Shown: positions 7,986-16,200 of the stretch, piece by piece
Numbering within the stretch: position 1 is the stretch's first letter
Layout of the letters: each line of letters begins with the position of its first letter
From: Bacteroidota bacterium
Lineage (GTDB): Bacteria > Bacteroidota > Bacteroidia > Bacteroidales > FEN-979
DNA length: 42,246 nucleotides
Direction of reading: 5' to 3'
Assembly (NCBI GenBank): GCA_026391805.1
Contig: JAPLDJ010000026.1
Coordinates: forward strand, 1 to 42,246
Translations under genes and position numbers: made by a program
Notes under the pieces: generated by a model
What the model was told of the DNA's origin: nothing
Databases searched by the model: none
The model's input: the letters and a program-made list of their open reading frames with translations, nothing else

Positions 7986-8813
7986 TTATGCGACTTCGAC
8001 CGATTCGCTGACAAGGATCTCATCGTAGAAATCGGAATAGGCATCGATGTATTTCTCAGCGGGCTGATATTCAAGATGCGGTTTGCCGGTCTCTTTAACA
8101 TACTTCTTCAGTTCAGGGTTGACTTCCGGGGAGCCGAAGATGACGCCATCGGAAAAATCGATCGCTGCTTTGATCATACTAACGTAGGTTGGCGTCTTAT
8201 AGTGTTTAAGATCTTTTGTTGTGATGCCTTCCATTTTGATTTTAGTTGCGAAATCCTTGCTCAGCGTGTCGGAGAAATCGTCGTCATAGATCGAATAAAT
8301 GACTTTGGCGTCGGTGAAAAGCGGGTTATCCTTGTATGCGCGCTTGATGTTGAGGGGGACAAGACTGGTGATCCAGCCGTGGCAATGTACGATATCGGGG
8401 CCCCATCCTAGTTTTTTCACGGTTTCCAGCACTCCGCGGGAATAGAAGATGGCACGTTCGTCATTGTCTTTGAAAAATTTGTTGTTTTTATCGGTCATCA
8501 TGTACTTCCGCTGGAAGTAATCTTCGTTGTCGATGAAGTAGATTTGCATCCGGGCCTGCTGGATCGAAGCAACCTTGATGATCAGCGGATGATCGGTATC
8601 ATCAATGATCAGGTTCATACCGGACAGGCGGATCACTTCGTGGAGCTGGTTTCGCCGTTCATTGATGTTCCCGTAACGCGGCATGAAGGTACGGATTTCT
8701 CTTCCCTTCTCCTGGATGCCCTGCGGGAGGTACCTTCCGATATGGCTCATCGGACTTTCCTTAAGATATGGGTAAATCTCCTGAGCAACGAAGAGGACTT
8801 TTGCTTTTTCCAT
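7986..8813 (-). CDS. Glycogen/starch synthase-like protein (GT5 N-terminal domain only)
   Basis: The 275-residue protein matches the N-terminal Rossmann domain of GT5 glycogen synthases: VLFVAQEIYPYLKES at the start, RTFMPRYGNINERR, YFIDNEDYF and DIVHCHGW. Full GT5 enzymes have about 480 residues with a second nucleotide-binding domain, which is absent here, and the usual ADP-glucose motif KxGGL is replaced by KESPM. Short versions like this are standard in Bacteroidota, often annotated as glycogen synthase, so it is unlikely to be a local truncation; catalytic activity is doubtful. A promoter lies about 40 nt upstream. Confidence 0.85.
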   Translation of the reverse strand: MEKAKVLFVAQEIYPYLKESPMSHIGRYLPQGIQEKGREIRTFMPRYGNINERRNQLHEVIRLSGMNLIIDDTDHPLIIKVASIQQARMQIYFIDNEDYFQRKYMMTDKNNKFFKDNDERAIFYSRGVLETVKKLGWGPDIVHCHGWITSLVPLNIKRAYKDNPLFTDAKVIYSIYDDDFSDTLSKDFATKIKMEGITTKDLKHYKTPTYVSMIKAAIDFSDGVIFGSPEVNPELKKYVKETGKPHLEYQPAEKYIDAYSDFYDEILVSESVEVA

Positions 8814-8851
8814 AAATTCCTTACTAATTTCCTGAACTTAAATTCGGCCTG

Positions 8852-8886
8852 CAAAGATACTAAAAATTTTTTGACAATTATCCAAA
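8852..8886 (-). promoter_or_regulatory. Promoter of the glycogen-synthase-like / DUF4270 operon
   Basis: The minus-strand -7 box TATCTTTG is at 8852-8859. Candidate -33 elements are ATTG at 8875-8878 (15-nt spacing) or TTTGG at 8882-8886. The -7 box is clear; the -33 element is not. Confidence 0.65.
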
Positions 8887-8930
8887 TGATATCTGTAAAA
8901 TAATGAGAACGATTTAATTAAATCCTGAAA

Positions 8931-9110
8931 ATGAAGAGAATGAAAAAAAGTTGTATTGAACGTATTACCTTTTGCCATCTCGACCGATTAAGCAGAAATA
9001 AATTCAGAAAGGAGGCTGAGGGGGAGAACAAAAAACCACAAAACGGAAAAATGATCGCAGCAGGGATGGTTTTTCAGGTAGGAGCAATCATTACTTCCAA
9101 AACAAAATGA
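8931..9110 (+). CDS. Possible small basic protein, 59 residues
   Basis: An ATG-initiated frame encodes a Lys/Arg-rich N-terminal half (MKRMKKSCIERITFCHLDR) with two Cys, then a charged middle (FRKEAEGENKKPQNGK) and a short apolar C-terminus. There is no signal peptide and no family I recognise. It lies 55 nt before the next secreted-protein gene, on the same strand, in a 350-bp gap that otherwise holds only the divergent promoter. It may equally be a chance frame. Nothing confirms expression. Confidence 0.25.
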   Translation: MKRMKKSCIERITFCHLDRLSRNKFRKEAEGENKKPQNGKMIAAGMVFQVGAIITSKTK

Positions 9111-9165
9111 TTGACCGCAAACTGCCGGCGGGGAATGCGGCAGGGGAAATTAAAATTTCAAAATT

Positions 9166-9627
9166 ATGAAAAAGCTGATAATTCTTTTTGCATTGTATTT
9201 TTGTGTTGATGGCCTTTTTGCAACAAATGTTTGTAAAGCCACATCATTGCCGGATCTCGTCATAACATTGACAATCGATCTGCATTCAAGGAAGTCCAAT
9301 TGTCAGAGTGGTTTCGGGATTTGCAAAATTAGCATTGGTTTTTCCTGGCAGAAATTAACAGGTGGAGATGGAGTAAAAGCCCAGGCTTATCTGAATTCAG
9401 CAAATCAATTGGTAATAAAAATACAGGATCAGGATTTACAAAATTATCAAACTGGCTCATTCCTTAAGTACTTTAAGGAACGAAAAACCATTATTGTCGA
9501 TGAAACTTTTGAGTTGAGCAAGGAAGTCAGTAATGCCTTGGGATCTAATACGCTTCTCGTTATCAAACAAGGGGAATATCCGATCCGTTATGATGGTGGT
9601 TTTTATGAAATCGTTATTCCACAATAA
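9166..9627 (+). CDS. Secreted hypothetical protein, 153 residues
   Basis: Not a family I can name. A Sec signal peptide (KKLIILFALYFCVDGLFA, cleaved near residue 19-20) precedes a beta-rich mature protein with a paired-cysteine stretch NCQSGFGICKISIG near residue 45. The later part reads as a repeated-strand domain with charged turns (LNSANQLVIKIQDQDL). Bacteroidota carry small secreted proteins with a similar CxxGFGxC stretch, but no role is known to me. It precedes another envelope-targeted gene (10139); the GxxExxY cassette lies between them and may have split an original two-gene unit. Confidence 0.7.
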   Translation: MKKLIILFALYFCVDGLFATNVCKATSLPDLVITLTIDLHSRKSNCQSGFGICKISIGFSWQKLTGGDGVKAQAYLNSANQLVIKIQDQDLQNYQTGSFLKYFKERKTIIVDETFELSKEVSNALGSNTLLVIKQGEYPIRYDGGFYEIVIPQ

Positions 9628-9654
9628 GAACCTGAGCCTGTCTCAAGTTTTTTA

Positions 9655-9689
9655 ATTGTTACACGAAATTCCACGAAGGAGACACGAAA
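9655..9689 (+). repeat. Left inverted repeat of the GxxExxY cassette
   Basis: A 35-bp arm beginning ATTGTTACACGAAATTCC. CACGAA boxes start at 9662, 9672 and 9683, with a fourth just outside at 9692, so they are spaced 10, 11 and 9 bp. Confidence 0.9.
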
Positions 9690-9708
9690 GACACGAAAAA
9701 AAAGTACC

Positions 9709-10080
9709 ATGGATTTTGAACCGTTATCAAAAGCAATAATCGGATGTGCGATTGAGGTGCATAAAACTCTTGGTCCGGGACTGTTGGAATCGGCCTACGA
9801 GGAATGTATGGTATTTGAACTTCAGCATAAAGGGTTAGGTGTTGAACGTCAAAAACCAATTCCTGTCATTTACAAAGAAATAAAACTGGAGTGCGGGTTC
9901 AGGCTGGATCTTCTTATAGAAAAAAGCATCATTGCAGAGCTAAAGTCAATTGATGGTTTTGCCCCGGTTCATGAAGCACAGATTTTAACATATCTTAGAT
10001 TTTCAAACATTAAAACGGGTCTTCTAATTAATTTCAATGTTACAAACATGAGATATGGCATTAGAAGATATGTAATGTGA
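9709..10080 (+). CDS. GxxExxY protein (PD-(D/E)XK nuclease-like)
   Basis: The 123-residue protein contains the family-defining GLLESAY motif (G-x-x-E-x-x-Y) near residues 25-31. A PD-(D/E)XK-like core follows: RLDLLIE (Asp) and IIAELKS (Glu-x-Lys), then HEAQILTYLRFSN. The family is common and often multicopy in Bacteroidota and Planctomycetes; its biochemical role is not established, and nuclease activity is inferred from the fold signature. The gene fills almost the whole space between two 35-bp inverted repeats, with only 19 nt before the ATG and 1 nt after the stop. All three putative catalytic residues are present, so it looks intact. Confidence 0.9.
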   Translation: MDFEPLSKAIIGCAIEVHKTLGPGLLESAYEECMVFELQHKGLGVERQKPIPVIYKEIKLECGFRLDLLIEKSIIAELKSIDGFAPVHEAQILTYLRFSNIKTGLLINFNVTNMRYGIRRYVM

Positions 10081-10081
10081 T

Positions 10082-10116
10082 TTTCGTGTCTTCTTCGTGG
10101 AATTTCGTGTAACAAT
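10082..10116 (-). repeat. Right inverted repeat of the GxxExxY cassette
   Basis: Inverted copy of 9655-9689 with one mismatch in 35 (an A for a G in the AAG-A/G-AG segment). It starts one base after the GxxExxY stop codon. Confidence 0.9.
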
Positions 10117-10138
10117 AAACCTTATAAAAGAAAAAATC

Positions 10139-10741
10139 ATGAAAAGATTCTCCTTCTTCCTAGCCATTTTCTTAAGCGGGTTTTTGAATTATTCCTGTAA
10201 ATCAATTATGATGAGGATCAATAAGGTTTCCAACCCCACCTTTGTCACTGAATCTCAAACCGTCTCTTTTTTGAATAAAAAAGGGTTTGAAAAGGTTGGT
10301 ACATATTACGTATGCAAGGATTCTGCATCACTTTTTAAAGTGCTTGGAAGGGCAAAAGGAATTCCCGAGACAAATTTCTTTTCTAGTTCCGGGGAATTTA
10401 TTGCTTATGGAGATTCCTCCTGCCCGGGGTTGGCCATGAATTTTGCTAAAACATTTACCCCGGACGGACATTATAAAACAGATCCCTCCTTTAAACTGGA
10501 AGAAATAATGAGTCTGGTCAAACCTGTGGGAGGCATTTCAGTTGACAAGAACTTCAAAGCAGATTTTTCTGTTGTTTTTTACTGGGCCACGTTTGTCGGA
10601 AAGATTAACAATAACGTATTTGAAATCGCAGATGAACTGAAAAAGAATTCACTGATAAAGATCCGGTTTCTTTTTGTCAATGTCGATTTTCAAAAATCTT
10701 GGGGGATGAAAAATATTCCTATTGTTGTGTCAAACAAATAA
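10139..10741 (+). CDS. Putative lipoprotein with a thioredoxin-fold-like C-terminus
   Basis: The 200-residue protein starts with a lipoprotein-type signal (KRFSFFLAIFLSGFLNYSC, Cys near residue 20). The start at 10139 is preferred over an upstream in-frame ATG at 10097, which would begin inside the cassette repeat. The C-terminal third (DFSVVFYWATFVGKINN, then KIRFLFVNVDFQKSWG) resembles a thioredoxin-like strand-helix-strand in which the usual CxxC is replaced by VGKI, so it would not be redox-active. That resemblance is by eye only. Base composition is AT-richer than the neighbouring housekeeping genes. Function unknown. Confidence 0.65.
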   Translation: MKRFSFFLAIFLSGFLNYSCKSIMMRINKVSNPTFVTESQTVSFLNKKGFEKVGTYYVCKDSASLFKVLGRAKGIPETNFFSSSGEFIAYGDSSCPGLAMNFAKTFTPDGHYKTDPSFKLEEIMSLVKPVGGISVDKNFKADFSVVFYWATFVGKINNNVFEIADELKKNSLIKIRFLFVNVDFQKSWGMKNIPIVVSNK

Positions 10742-10798
10742 TCCTAATTCAAGAAAGATTAAATCAGAGGAAAGGAATAAGACGATTCAAACTATAAT

Positions 10799-10836
10799 CT
10801 CTGTGAACCTCCGTGTCTTCTCTGTGTAACTCTGTG
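10799..10836. repeat. CTCTGTG phased word array
   Basis: Four copies of CTCTGTG (one is CTCCGTG) start at 10799, 10809, 10820 and 10830, a spacing of 10, 11 and 10 bp. It lies in the 165-bp gap between two envelope genes. Confidence 0.8.
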
Positions 10837-10906
10837 AAACAAAAAAGTTCTCTTAAGTACGTTTTTTCTAAAATGCGGGAGCTTGTGGGGGAGAAAGAAA
10901 AAACAA

Positions 10907-11791
10907 ATGATCCTGACGGGATTGTACCTGCTTATTGCATCTGTTGCATATTCCCAGGGAAACTGTTCGCCGGATTCGCTGAGTTCCGGAAAGAAGCCCC
11001 GGTTCAAACACGAGCTGGAGTATTCCATCGCTTTGAGCAGTTACCTTTACATGAAATGGCATCACGATAAAAGTGCCGGCAATGTCATCCTGCTGCAGAA
11101 ATTGAATTATAAATTTTGCTTTTCCCGCGACAGCCTCGTAAAATTCTCCGGGTCGCTTGTGCACGACCTTGGCATCCAGAGTTATTTCGACAGCATCACG
11201 AAAGTCCACACCGACGACAATACCCTGAACACCCGTTTCGAGATCAGGATAAAGAAGAATCTCTCTTTCAGTATCAATTCAAACCTGGCCTCACAACTCC
11301 TGAACGGATATGATTATTCGGTGAGCAGCAGCGGGGCCGGCATCCGGACGTTGAATTCCTCCTTCCTTACCCCATTGCTTTGGACCTTCTCGGGAGGCTT
11401 CTCCCTGGCATGGCCGATGTTCGGGTCACTCAGTGTTGGATTTTCTTCGGCAAAACTTACCTGGATCCGCGACCGGAGCATCTTTGAAAAACAAAAGACC
11501 GAAAAATTCTATGGTGTTCCCGAAGGGAAGAATCACCTCTTTGAATACGGGCTGAGCATGCAGCTTATGGTAGATAAGGATTTCTGCAAAAAGGTCAAAT
11601 GGAACTGCGACCTGCTGGTCTTCAAGAATTACAATTCACCGGTCGATGTTTCCCTGAAAAACAACCTTGGATTCAGGATCAATAATTTTCTGAAAGCCGG
11701 TATCCAGACCCGGGTCCTTTATGAGGAGATGATTAGCAAAAGCATCCAGCTGGAGAACCTTGTCACGTTCGGGGTGTTTGTGCACCTGTGA
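10907..11791 (+). CDS. Putative outer-membrane beta-barrel protein (DUF3078-like)
   Basis: The 294-residue protein has a signal peptide ending VAYSQG and then alternating amphipathic strands typical of an outer-membrane barrel (NNTLNTRFEIRIKKNLSFS, SFLTPLLWTFSGGFSLAWP, VTFGVFVHL at the extreme C-terminus, ending with an aromatic-strand-Leu). The pattern is reminiscent of the Bacteroidota DUF3078 family, but I am not sure of that assignment. ATG 10907 was chosen because the signal peptide follows directly; a TTG at 10883 would add eight charged residues. It is the last gene of the plus-strand accessory stretch. Confidence 0.65.
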   Translation: MILTGLYLLIASVAYSQGNCSPDSLSSGKKPRFKHELEYSIALSSYLYMKWHHDKSAGNVILLQKLNYKFCFSRDSLVKFSGSLVHDLGIQSYFDSITKVHTDDNTLNTRFEIRIKKNLSFSINSNLASQLLNGYDYSVSSSGAGIRTLNSSFLTPLLWTFSGGFSLAWPMFGSLSVGFSSAKLTWIRDRSIFEKQKTEKFYGVPEGKNHLFEYGLSMQLMVDKDFCKKVKWNCDLLVFKNYNSPVDVSLKNNLGFRINNFLKAGIQTRVLYEEMISKSIQLENLVTFGVFVHL

Positions 11792-11902
11792 TTACCTGGT
11801 GAACCCGTGATGTGGTGACGTGGTGCGGTGGCGGAACGTCATATGTCATAAGACATACGCCATAAGTTGGAAATGCTAATCTGTGCCTAATCTGAGTAAA
11901 TC

Positions 11903-11992
11903 CCTGCCTACCGGCAGGCAGGTGTGTGATCTGTTGTGAATAATACTTTGATTTCACGAAGAACCACGAAGAGTTTCACGAAGAACCACGAA
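11903..11992. repeat. Palindrome plus CACGAA phased word array
   Basis: A copy of the 20-bp palindrome with one change (CCTGCCTACC-GGCAGGCAGG, 11903-11922) is followed by CACGAA boxes starting at 11955, 11965, 11977 and 11987 (spacing 10, 12, 10). The boxes are the same word as in the GxxExxY cassette arms, but no gene lies beside them. Confidence 0.8.
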
Positions 11993-12038
11993 GGAGCTCC
12001 TGTTAACTCACCAATTCACCAGTTCGCTGGTTCGCCAG

Positions 12039-12950
12039 CTATTTTCTAATAAACAGCGCCTTGATGATAAGCATGGCCATTTTCGGGTTTTCCTTCAGTC
12101 TTCTCGTTGAATAGCCGAACCATTGTTTCCCGAAAGGAACATACACGCGCATCACATGACCTTTTTCCACAATACTTTTCCGTAAGTCAGGCGTGACACC
12201 ATAGAGCATCTGGAACTCATAAGCAGAAGTGGGGAGTTTGTATTTATTAATCAGCTGATAGGCCCCTTCCACCAGTGGCTTGTCATGGGTTGCGATCCCG
12301 GGATACATCCCTTTGCTGAACATGTATTCCAGGTCTTTCAGGTAATTTTCATTGATCTCTTCGTACTTCTTGAATGCGATCTCTGCAGGCTCGACATAGA
12401 TGCCTTTGCAGAGGCGGAAGTTCAGGGGGATTTCAGGTGAATGAATATCTTCCAGGTTCTTAATGTCGTTCAGTGTTCTTTTAAGATAGGCCTGGAAAAC
12501 CAATCCGACATTCTGCGGGAATTCTTTTTTCAGTTTCCGGAAAAGGTCAAGCTCAAGGTCGGTGCAAGGTGAATCTTCCATGTCGACCCTGATAAAATTG
12601 TTATAACCTGCAGCTTTTGCGACAACCTGCCTGAGGTTCTGGTAGCAAGTTTCCGGGTCAATCAGGAGGCCGAAAAATGTTGGCTTAACGGAATAATTCC
12701 CGTCGATCTTTTCAGCCTGAACACGGTCGATGATCTGCAGGTAGATTTCACGGTTCTCTTCCGCCTGTTTGAGATCGGTAATGAATTCACCGAGCAGATC
12801 GATGGTCACTTTAATGCCCTGGGAATTCAGGTCTTTCGATACGCGGATGGCATCTTCGATGGTTACTCCGGCAATGTATCGTTTTGAGAAGAGCCAAACC
12901 AGTTTCTTTGGCATGTAGGGAAGCATCCCTGCGATCAGTTTGTTGAACAT
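12039..12950 (-). CDS. Proline dehydrogenase
   Basis: Flavin-dependent oxidation of proline to pyrroline-5-carboxylate, the first step of proline catabolism. The 303-residue protein is a stand-alone monofunctional PRODH of normal size, not a PutA fusion. Barrel motifs are visible in order: FIRVDMEDSPCTDLELDLF, LVFQAYLKRT, FRLCKGIYVEP, ATHDKPL, AYEFQMLYGV, and the C-terminal RVYVPFGKQWFGYSTRRLKE with the paired arginines that hold the substrate carboxylate. No P5C dehydrogenase gene is adjacent. Its promoter was not recognised; the upstream gap holds repeats. Confidence 0.9.
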   Translation of the reverse strand: MFNKLIAGMLPYMPKKLVWLFSKRYIAGVTIEDAIRVSKDLNSQGIKVTIDLLGEFITDLKQAEENREIYLQIIDRVQAEKIDGNYSVKPTFFGLLIDPETCYQNLRQVVAKAAGYNNFIRVDMEDSPCTDLELDLFRKLKKEFPQNVGLVFQAYLKRTLNDIKNLEDIHSPEIPLNFRLCKGIYVEPAEIAFKKYEEINENYLKDLEYMFSKGMYPGIATHDKPLVEGAYQLINKYKLPTSAYEFQMLYGVTPDLRKSIVEKGHVMRVYVPFGKQWFGYSTRRLKENPKMAMLIIKALFIRK

Positions 12951-12986
12951 AATGTGTTTGCTTTTAAAGGATTTTATTTGTAGTGG

Positions 12987-13031
12987 ATAAGTTGAAGAGC
13001 TGATGAGTTTATAAGTTGAAGAGCTGATGAG
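12987..13031. repeat. 24-bp-period direct repeat upstream of the proline dehydrogenase gene
   Basis: A 21-bp word containing AAGTTGAAGAGCTGATGAG occurs at 12987-13007 and again at 13011-13031. The rest of the gap (to 13152) holds GCGCCAAGC-type words and no gene. Confidence 0.75.
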
Positions 13032-13152
13032 AGCGACTAGTTTAAATGTGAAGCGAAGTTAAAAGTTCTACTTGATTTAAACAAAAAAAACTAAACAGCG
13101 CATAGCGCCAAGCGCCAAGCGCAAAATGGAATATGGAAATGCGGGAGTACAG

Positions 13153-13188
13153 AAAAAAGCCCCCGCCTTCAGGAAAGAAGACAGGGGC
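13153..13188 (-). terminator. Rho-independent terminator of the DUF11 surface protein gene
   Basis: On the minus strand, GCCCCTGTCTTC pairs with GAAGGCGGGGGC (two G-T pairs) over a 6-nt loop and is followed by six T. It is 45 nt beyond the stop at 13233, which argues that the stop is genuine. Confidence 0.85.
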
Positions 13189-13232
13189 GTGAATTAATTC
13201 AGCTGGTTTTTACGAAATCTGTTGATCCTGAT

Positions 13233-16200
13233 TTAAGGATTTATTATCAACTTTCCGCCTGAAACCGTCAGCTGGCCACTTGGAGAAATGGTTAAGGTGC
13301 TGCAATCGCCACCGGTACCAACGGTAAGGTCTCCATACGTATAATCAGGCCAGTGATCTGCCGTGTTATGAATAAACACATCTATAAAATAGGTGGATTC
13401 AGGAATACGCCAGTTATCCCAATTTTGATAATTTTTCCAGTCGGAATCATACTTGCCGTACCAGAGTCCCGGCCGGCCTGCCCATATATATGCGGTTCTG
13501 ACTTTCGTGTCGGTAAAACATAAATTATGCGCAACCAGTGTAACCGTGTAGGGACCACCTTCGGTGAACTGTACCTGCGGGTTTTGCGATGTTGAGCTGG
13601 TAGCGTTTACATAATTTAAAGTAATCCTGTCGAAACTCCAGTTCCAGCTTGTTGTATTCGAACTGCTGTTTGTAAGAGTCACTGTTGTGTTTCTCTGCGG
13701 GAACAGGCTATCGGCGGTGAAATTGGCTGCGGGTGTTGACGGCAACGTTACCCCGGTCGTCGTAAATGCCGTTTTCGGACCGGGAACCTGTGTGGATGTC
13801 ACATTGATAGTGTTTTTCAATGCAACGCCGGCACAAATGTCATCCGTGGTTGTTGTATAGGTAGCGGTGTAGGTCCAGTGTTCTCCTACATTTAATATAT
13901 TGTCGACGGTGCCGCTTTCGGTTGGACCACTCAGGTTGCCCGTACCGGTGCCCGGATAGGTCTCGGTTGCATTTACGCCGGTGATGCTCGTATTGCCGGC
14001 ATTGGTGACAACAACCGAGTAGGTGATGACCTGGCCTGAATTCGTGACCGGATTCAGTGCGCTCGTCTGTGTCTTTGTCACAGTCATAAACGGTTCATGA
14101 GTTATTGTAACGGTTGCAGTGGCAGTAGCAGACACATTAATGTCAGGACCCGATGACGGGGTAAATTTAGCGGCTGCAGTAGCGATGTTGGTAATGGGCG
14201 TGCCGGCATCAATTTTTGCCTGGTCGACATGATATGTTCCGGTACCCGTGGTCGAAGCGCCTGCAGCAAGTGTAGTTGCACCCAGCGTAATACTTCCGAT
14301 TTTATCATCCGTCAGAGTAAGCGTATGGAGTGAAGCGCCGCCATTGTTTTTAACGGTATATGCGTATGAAATGTCTCCGGGGATCGCAATGACCGACGGT
14401 GTCGGTGTTTTGGTCACTTCCAGAACTATTATATACACAAAGGCCGAAGCAGTTTGCGGGCTGGTTAAATTATCAAAATAGACAGAAACAGTATTATCGA
14501 TCTTACCGTCACCTCCGCCATTGTTGTCAATGACGGATTGCGGGACTGTGTAACTTCCGGTGTATATCCAGGTTTCACCGACATCCAGCGTTCCGGTAGG
14601 ACTATAGTCACCTTCAGGGCCACTCAGCGAGGCAAACATCGGATCACTTATATGAATGGTGGAAAGGGCAACATTTCCCGTGTTGATGACAGAAATCCGG
14701 TAGTTTATTATATTACCGGCAGCACTGATTGCGTCAACATCTGCCGTCTTGATCACCACAAAGGATTTAGCCACATGAAGTGTATTTGTGACAGTATTAC
14801 TTGTTAGCGAACCGGTAAATGCGTCCGATGTGACAGTATATGAATTGTCAATCGTATAATCACCGGCACCAAGTCCGCTGTTGCCGGTCACCTTGAAGGT
14901 GATGGTAGCAGAAGCGCTTGCAGCGATCGTGCCGAGATGAAATACCAGGGGACTCGGTCCGCTGAACGGTACAGGAGATGCACTGCCGGTGACATACGTT
15001 GTATTACCCGGTATGGCATCGGTAACAACAACATTGACGGCACTTCCGGGTCCTTCGTTGTGGACAACCAGGGTATAGGTAATAACCTGGCCTGGTGTAA
15101 TGGTTCCCGTTGGTGAGTTTGATTTAATGAGAGAGAGCTGCGGCCTGTCAATCGGCGTGTTCGTCCGGTTCGACTCAACGGCTTCATCCAGCACCTGGTT
15201 ATCCGAAATCATGGCAAAATTTGTGATCTGGCTCACCGATGGCGGTAATGATGCTGAATTGAAAATGTTTGCCTGGTAGCTTAAAACCGGTGCGATCAGG
15301 ACACTCTGGGAAATTGCCGGGGGGAAAGTAACGCCAGCACCACTATGAGTACCCGTACCGCCTGCAGTGAAAGTTACGGCGCTGCCGGGAAGTGAGCCGG
15401 CAGTGGTCGAATAGACCCACTGATAGACGACGGGATCGCTGATGCCGGAAATGTCATCGTCAGAGCTCATAAGCGTGGGACCGCTTACTTTTGTTGCCGT
15501 AGCGCTGTTTATCCCGGTCACAGTAACTGATGTGGGACTGACATTGGTAACAGCATTATCCGAGCTTAAGGTCAGTGTTATCGTAACCTGATCGCCGGTT
15601 GTGACTAAAGTCTGACTTGACAACATATCGCTGTAGTAACCAACTGCACTATTCCCCGGATAATACACCAGCGCACCGCCCTTATCAACATTGGAAGTAA
15701 AATTGACAGAGGTTAAAACGGTCCAGTTATTGGTTCCCACATTGTAACGCCAATAGACCTTACCCTTGCCCTTGAAAGCATAGACATTTGTTCCGTCGTT
15801 TGTCAGCGCTCCTCCGTTGGATACAGTACCGGGAGCATCGGTAACAGCATCACTCCAGGTACCGGCTGTAATATCATAACGCCAGAATTTAGCTGTATTA
15901 TTACCCTCTAAAGCATAGATATAATTTCCGATACGGGTCAGTGCGCCGCCCCAGTTCACATTGGCAAGAGTGTTTGCCAGTGACGTCCAGGAATCGGCTA
16001 CGGGATCATATCGGTAGAACCCGTTGTTATTGTTACCCTGGAGTGCGTATAGGTATGTGCCGTTGGTAGTCAGCGCGCCGCCACCGGAAATTTTTTCTGG
16101 TGTAACTGCCCTGGCTGTCCAGCCACCACCTATAGTATACCGGGAAAACTTAGTGCCGGTACTACCAGGTCCGTTATTCCCAATAAGAGCAAATACGTAA

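Larger units (their letters stand above)
9655..10116. mobile_element. Compact GxxExxY cassette with 35-bp terminal inverted repeats
   Basis: A 462-bp unit: a left 35-bp arm (9655-9689), one gene (9709-10080) and a right 35-bp arm (10082-10116). The arms are inverted copies that match at 34 of 35 positions, and the gene's stop codon ends one base before the right arm. Both arms are built from CACGAA boxes. Removing the unit would leave the flanking secreted-protein genes about 50 bp apart. No target-site duplication was recognised and no known transposase is encoded. Calling it mobile is an inference from structure. Confidence 0.6.

Noticed and set aside
7986-8813. Glycogen-synthase gene broken by a recent mutation
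   Set aside because: The one-domain form is the usual version in Bacteroidota and has a clean start, stop and promoter.
11763-11957. 64-codon minus-strand frame with LPAGRQG
   Set aside because: The peptide is a translation of the CCTGCC/GGCAGG palindrome and flanking repeats, and the frame overlaps the end of the barrel gene.
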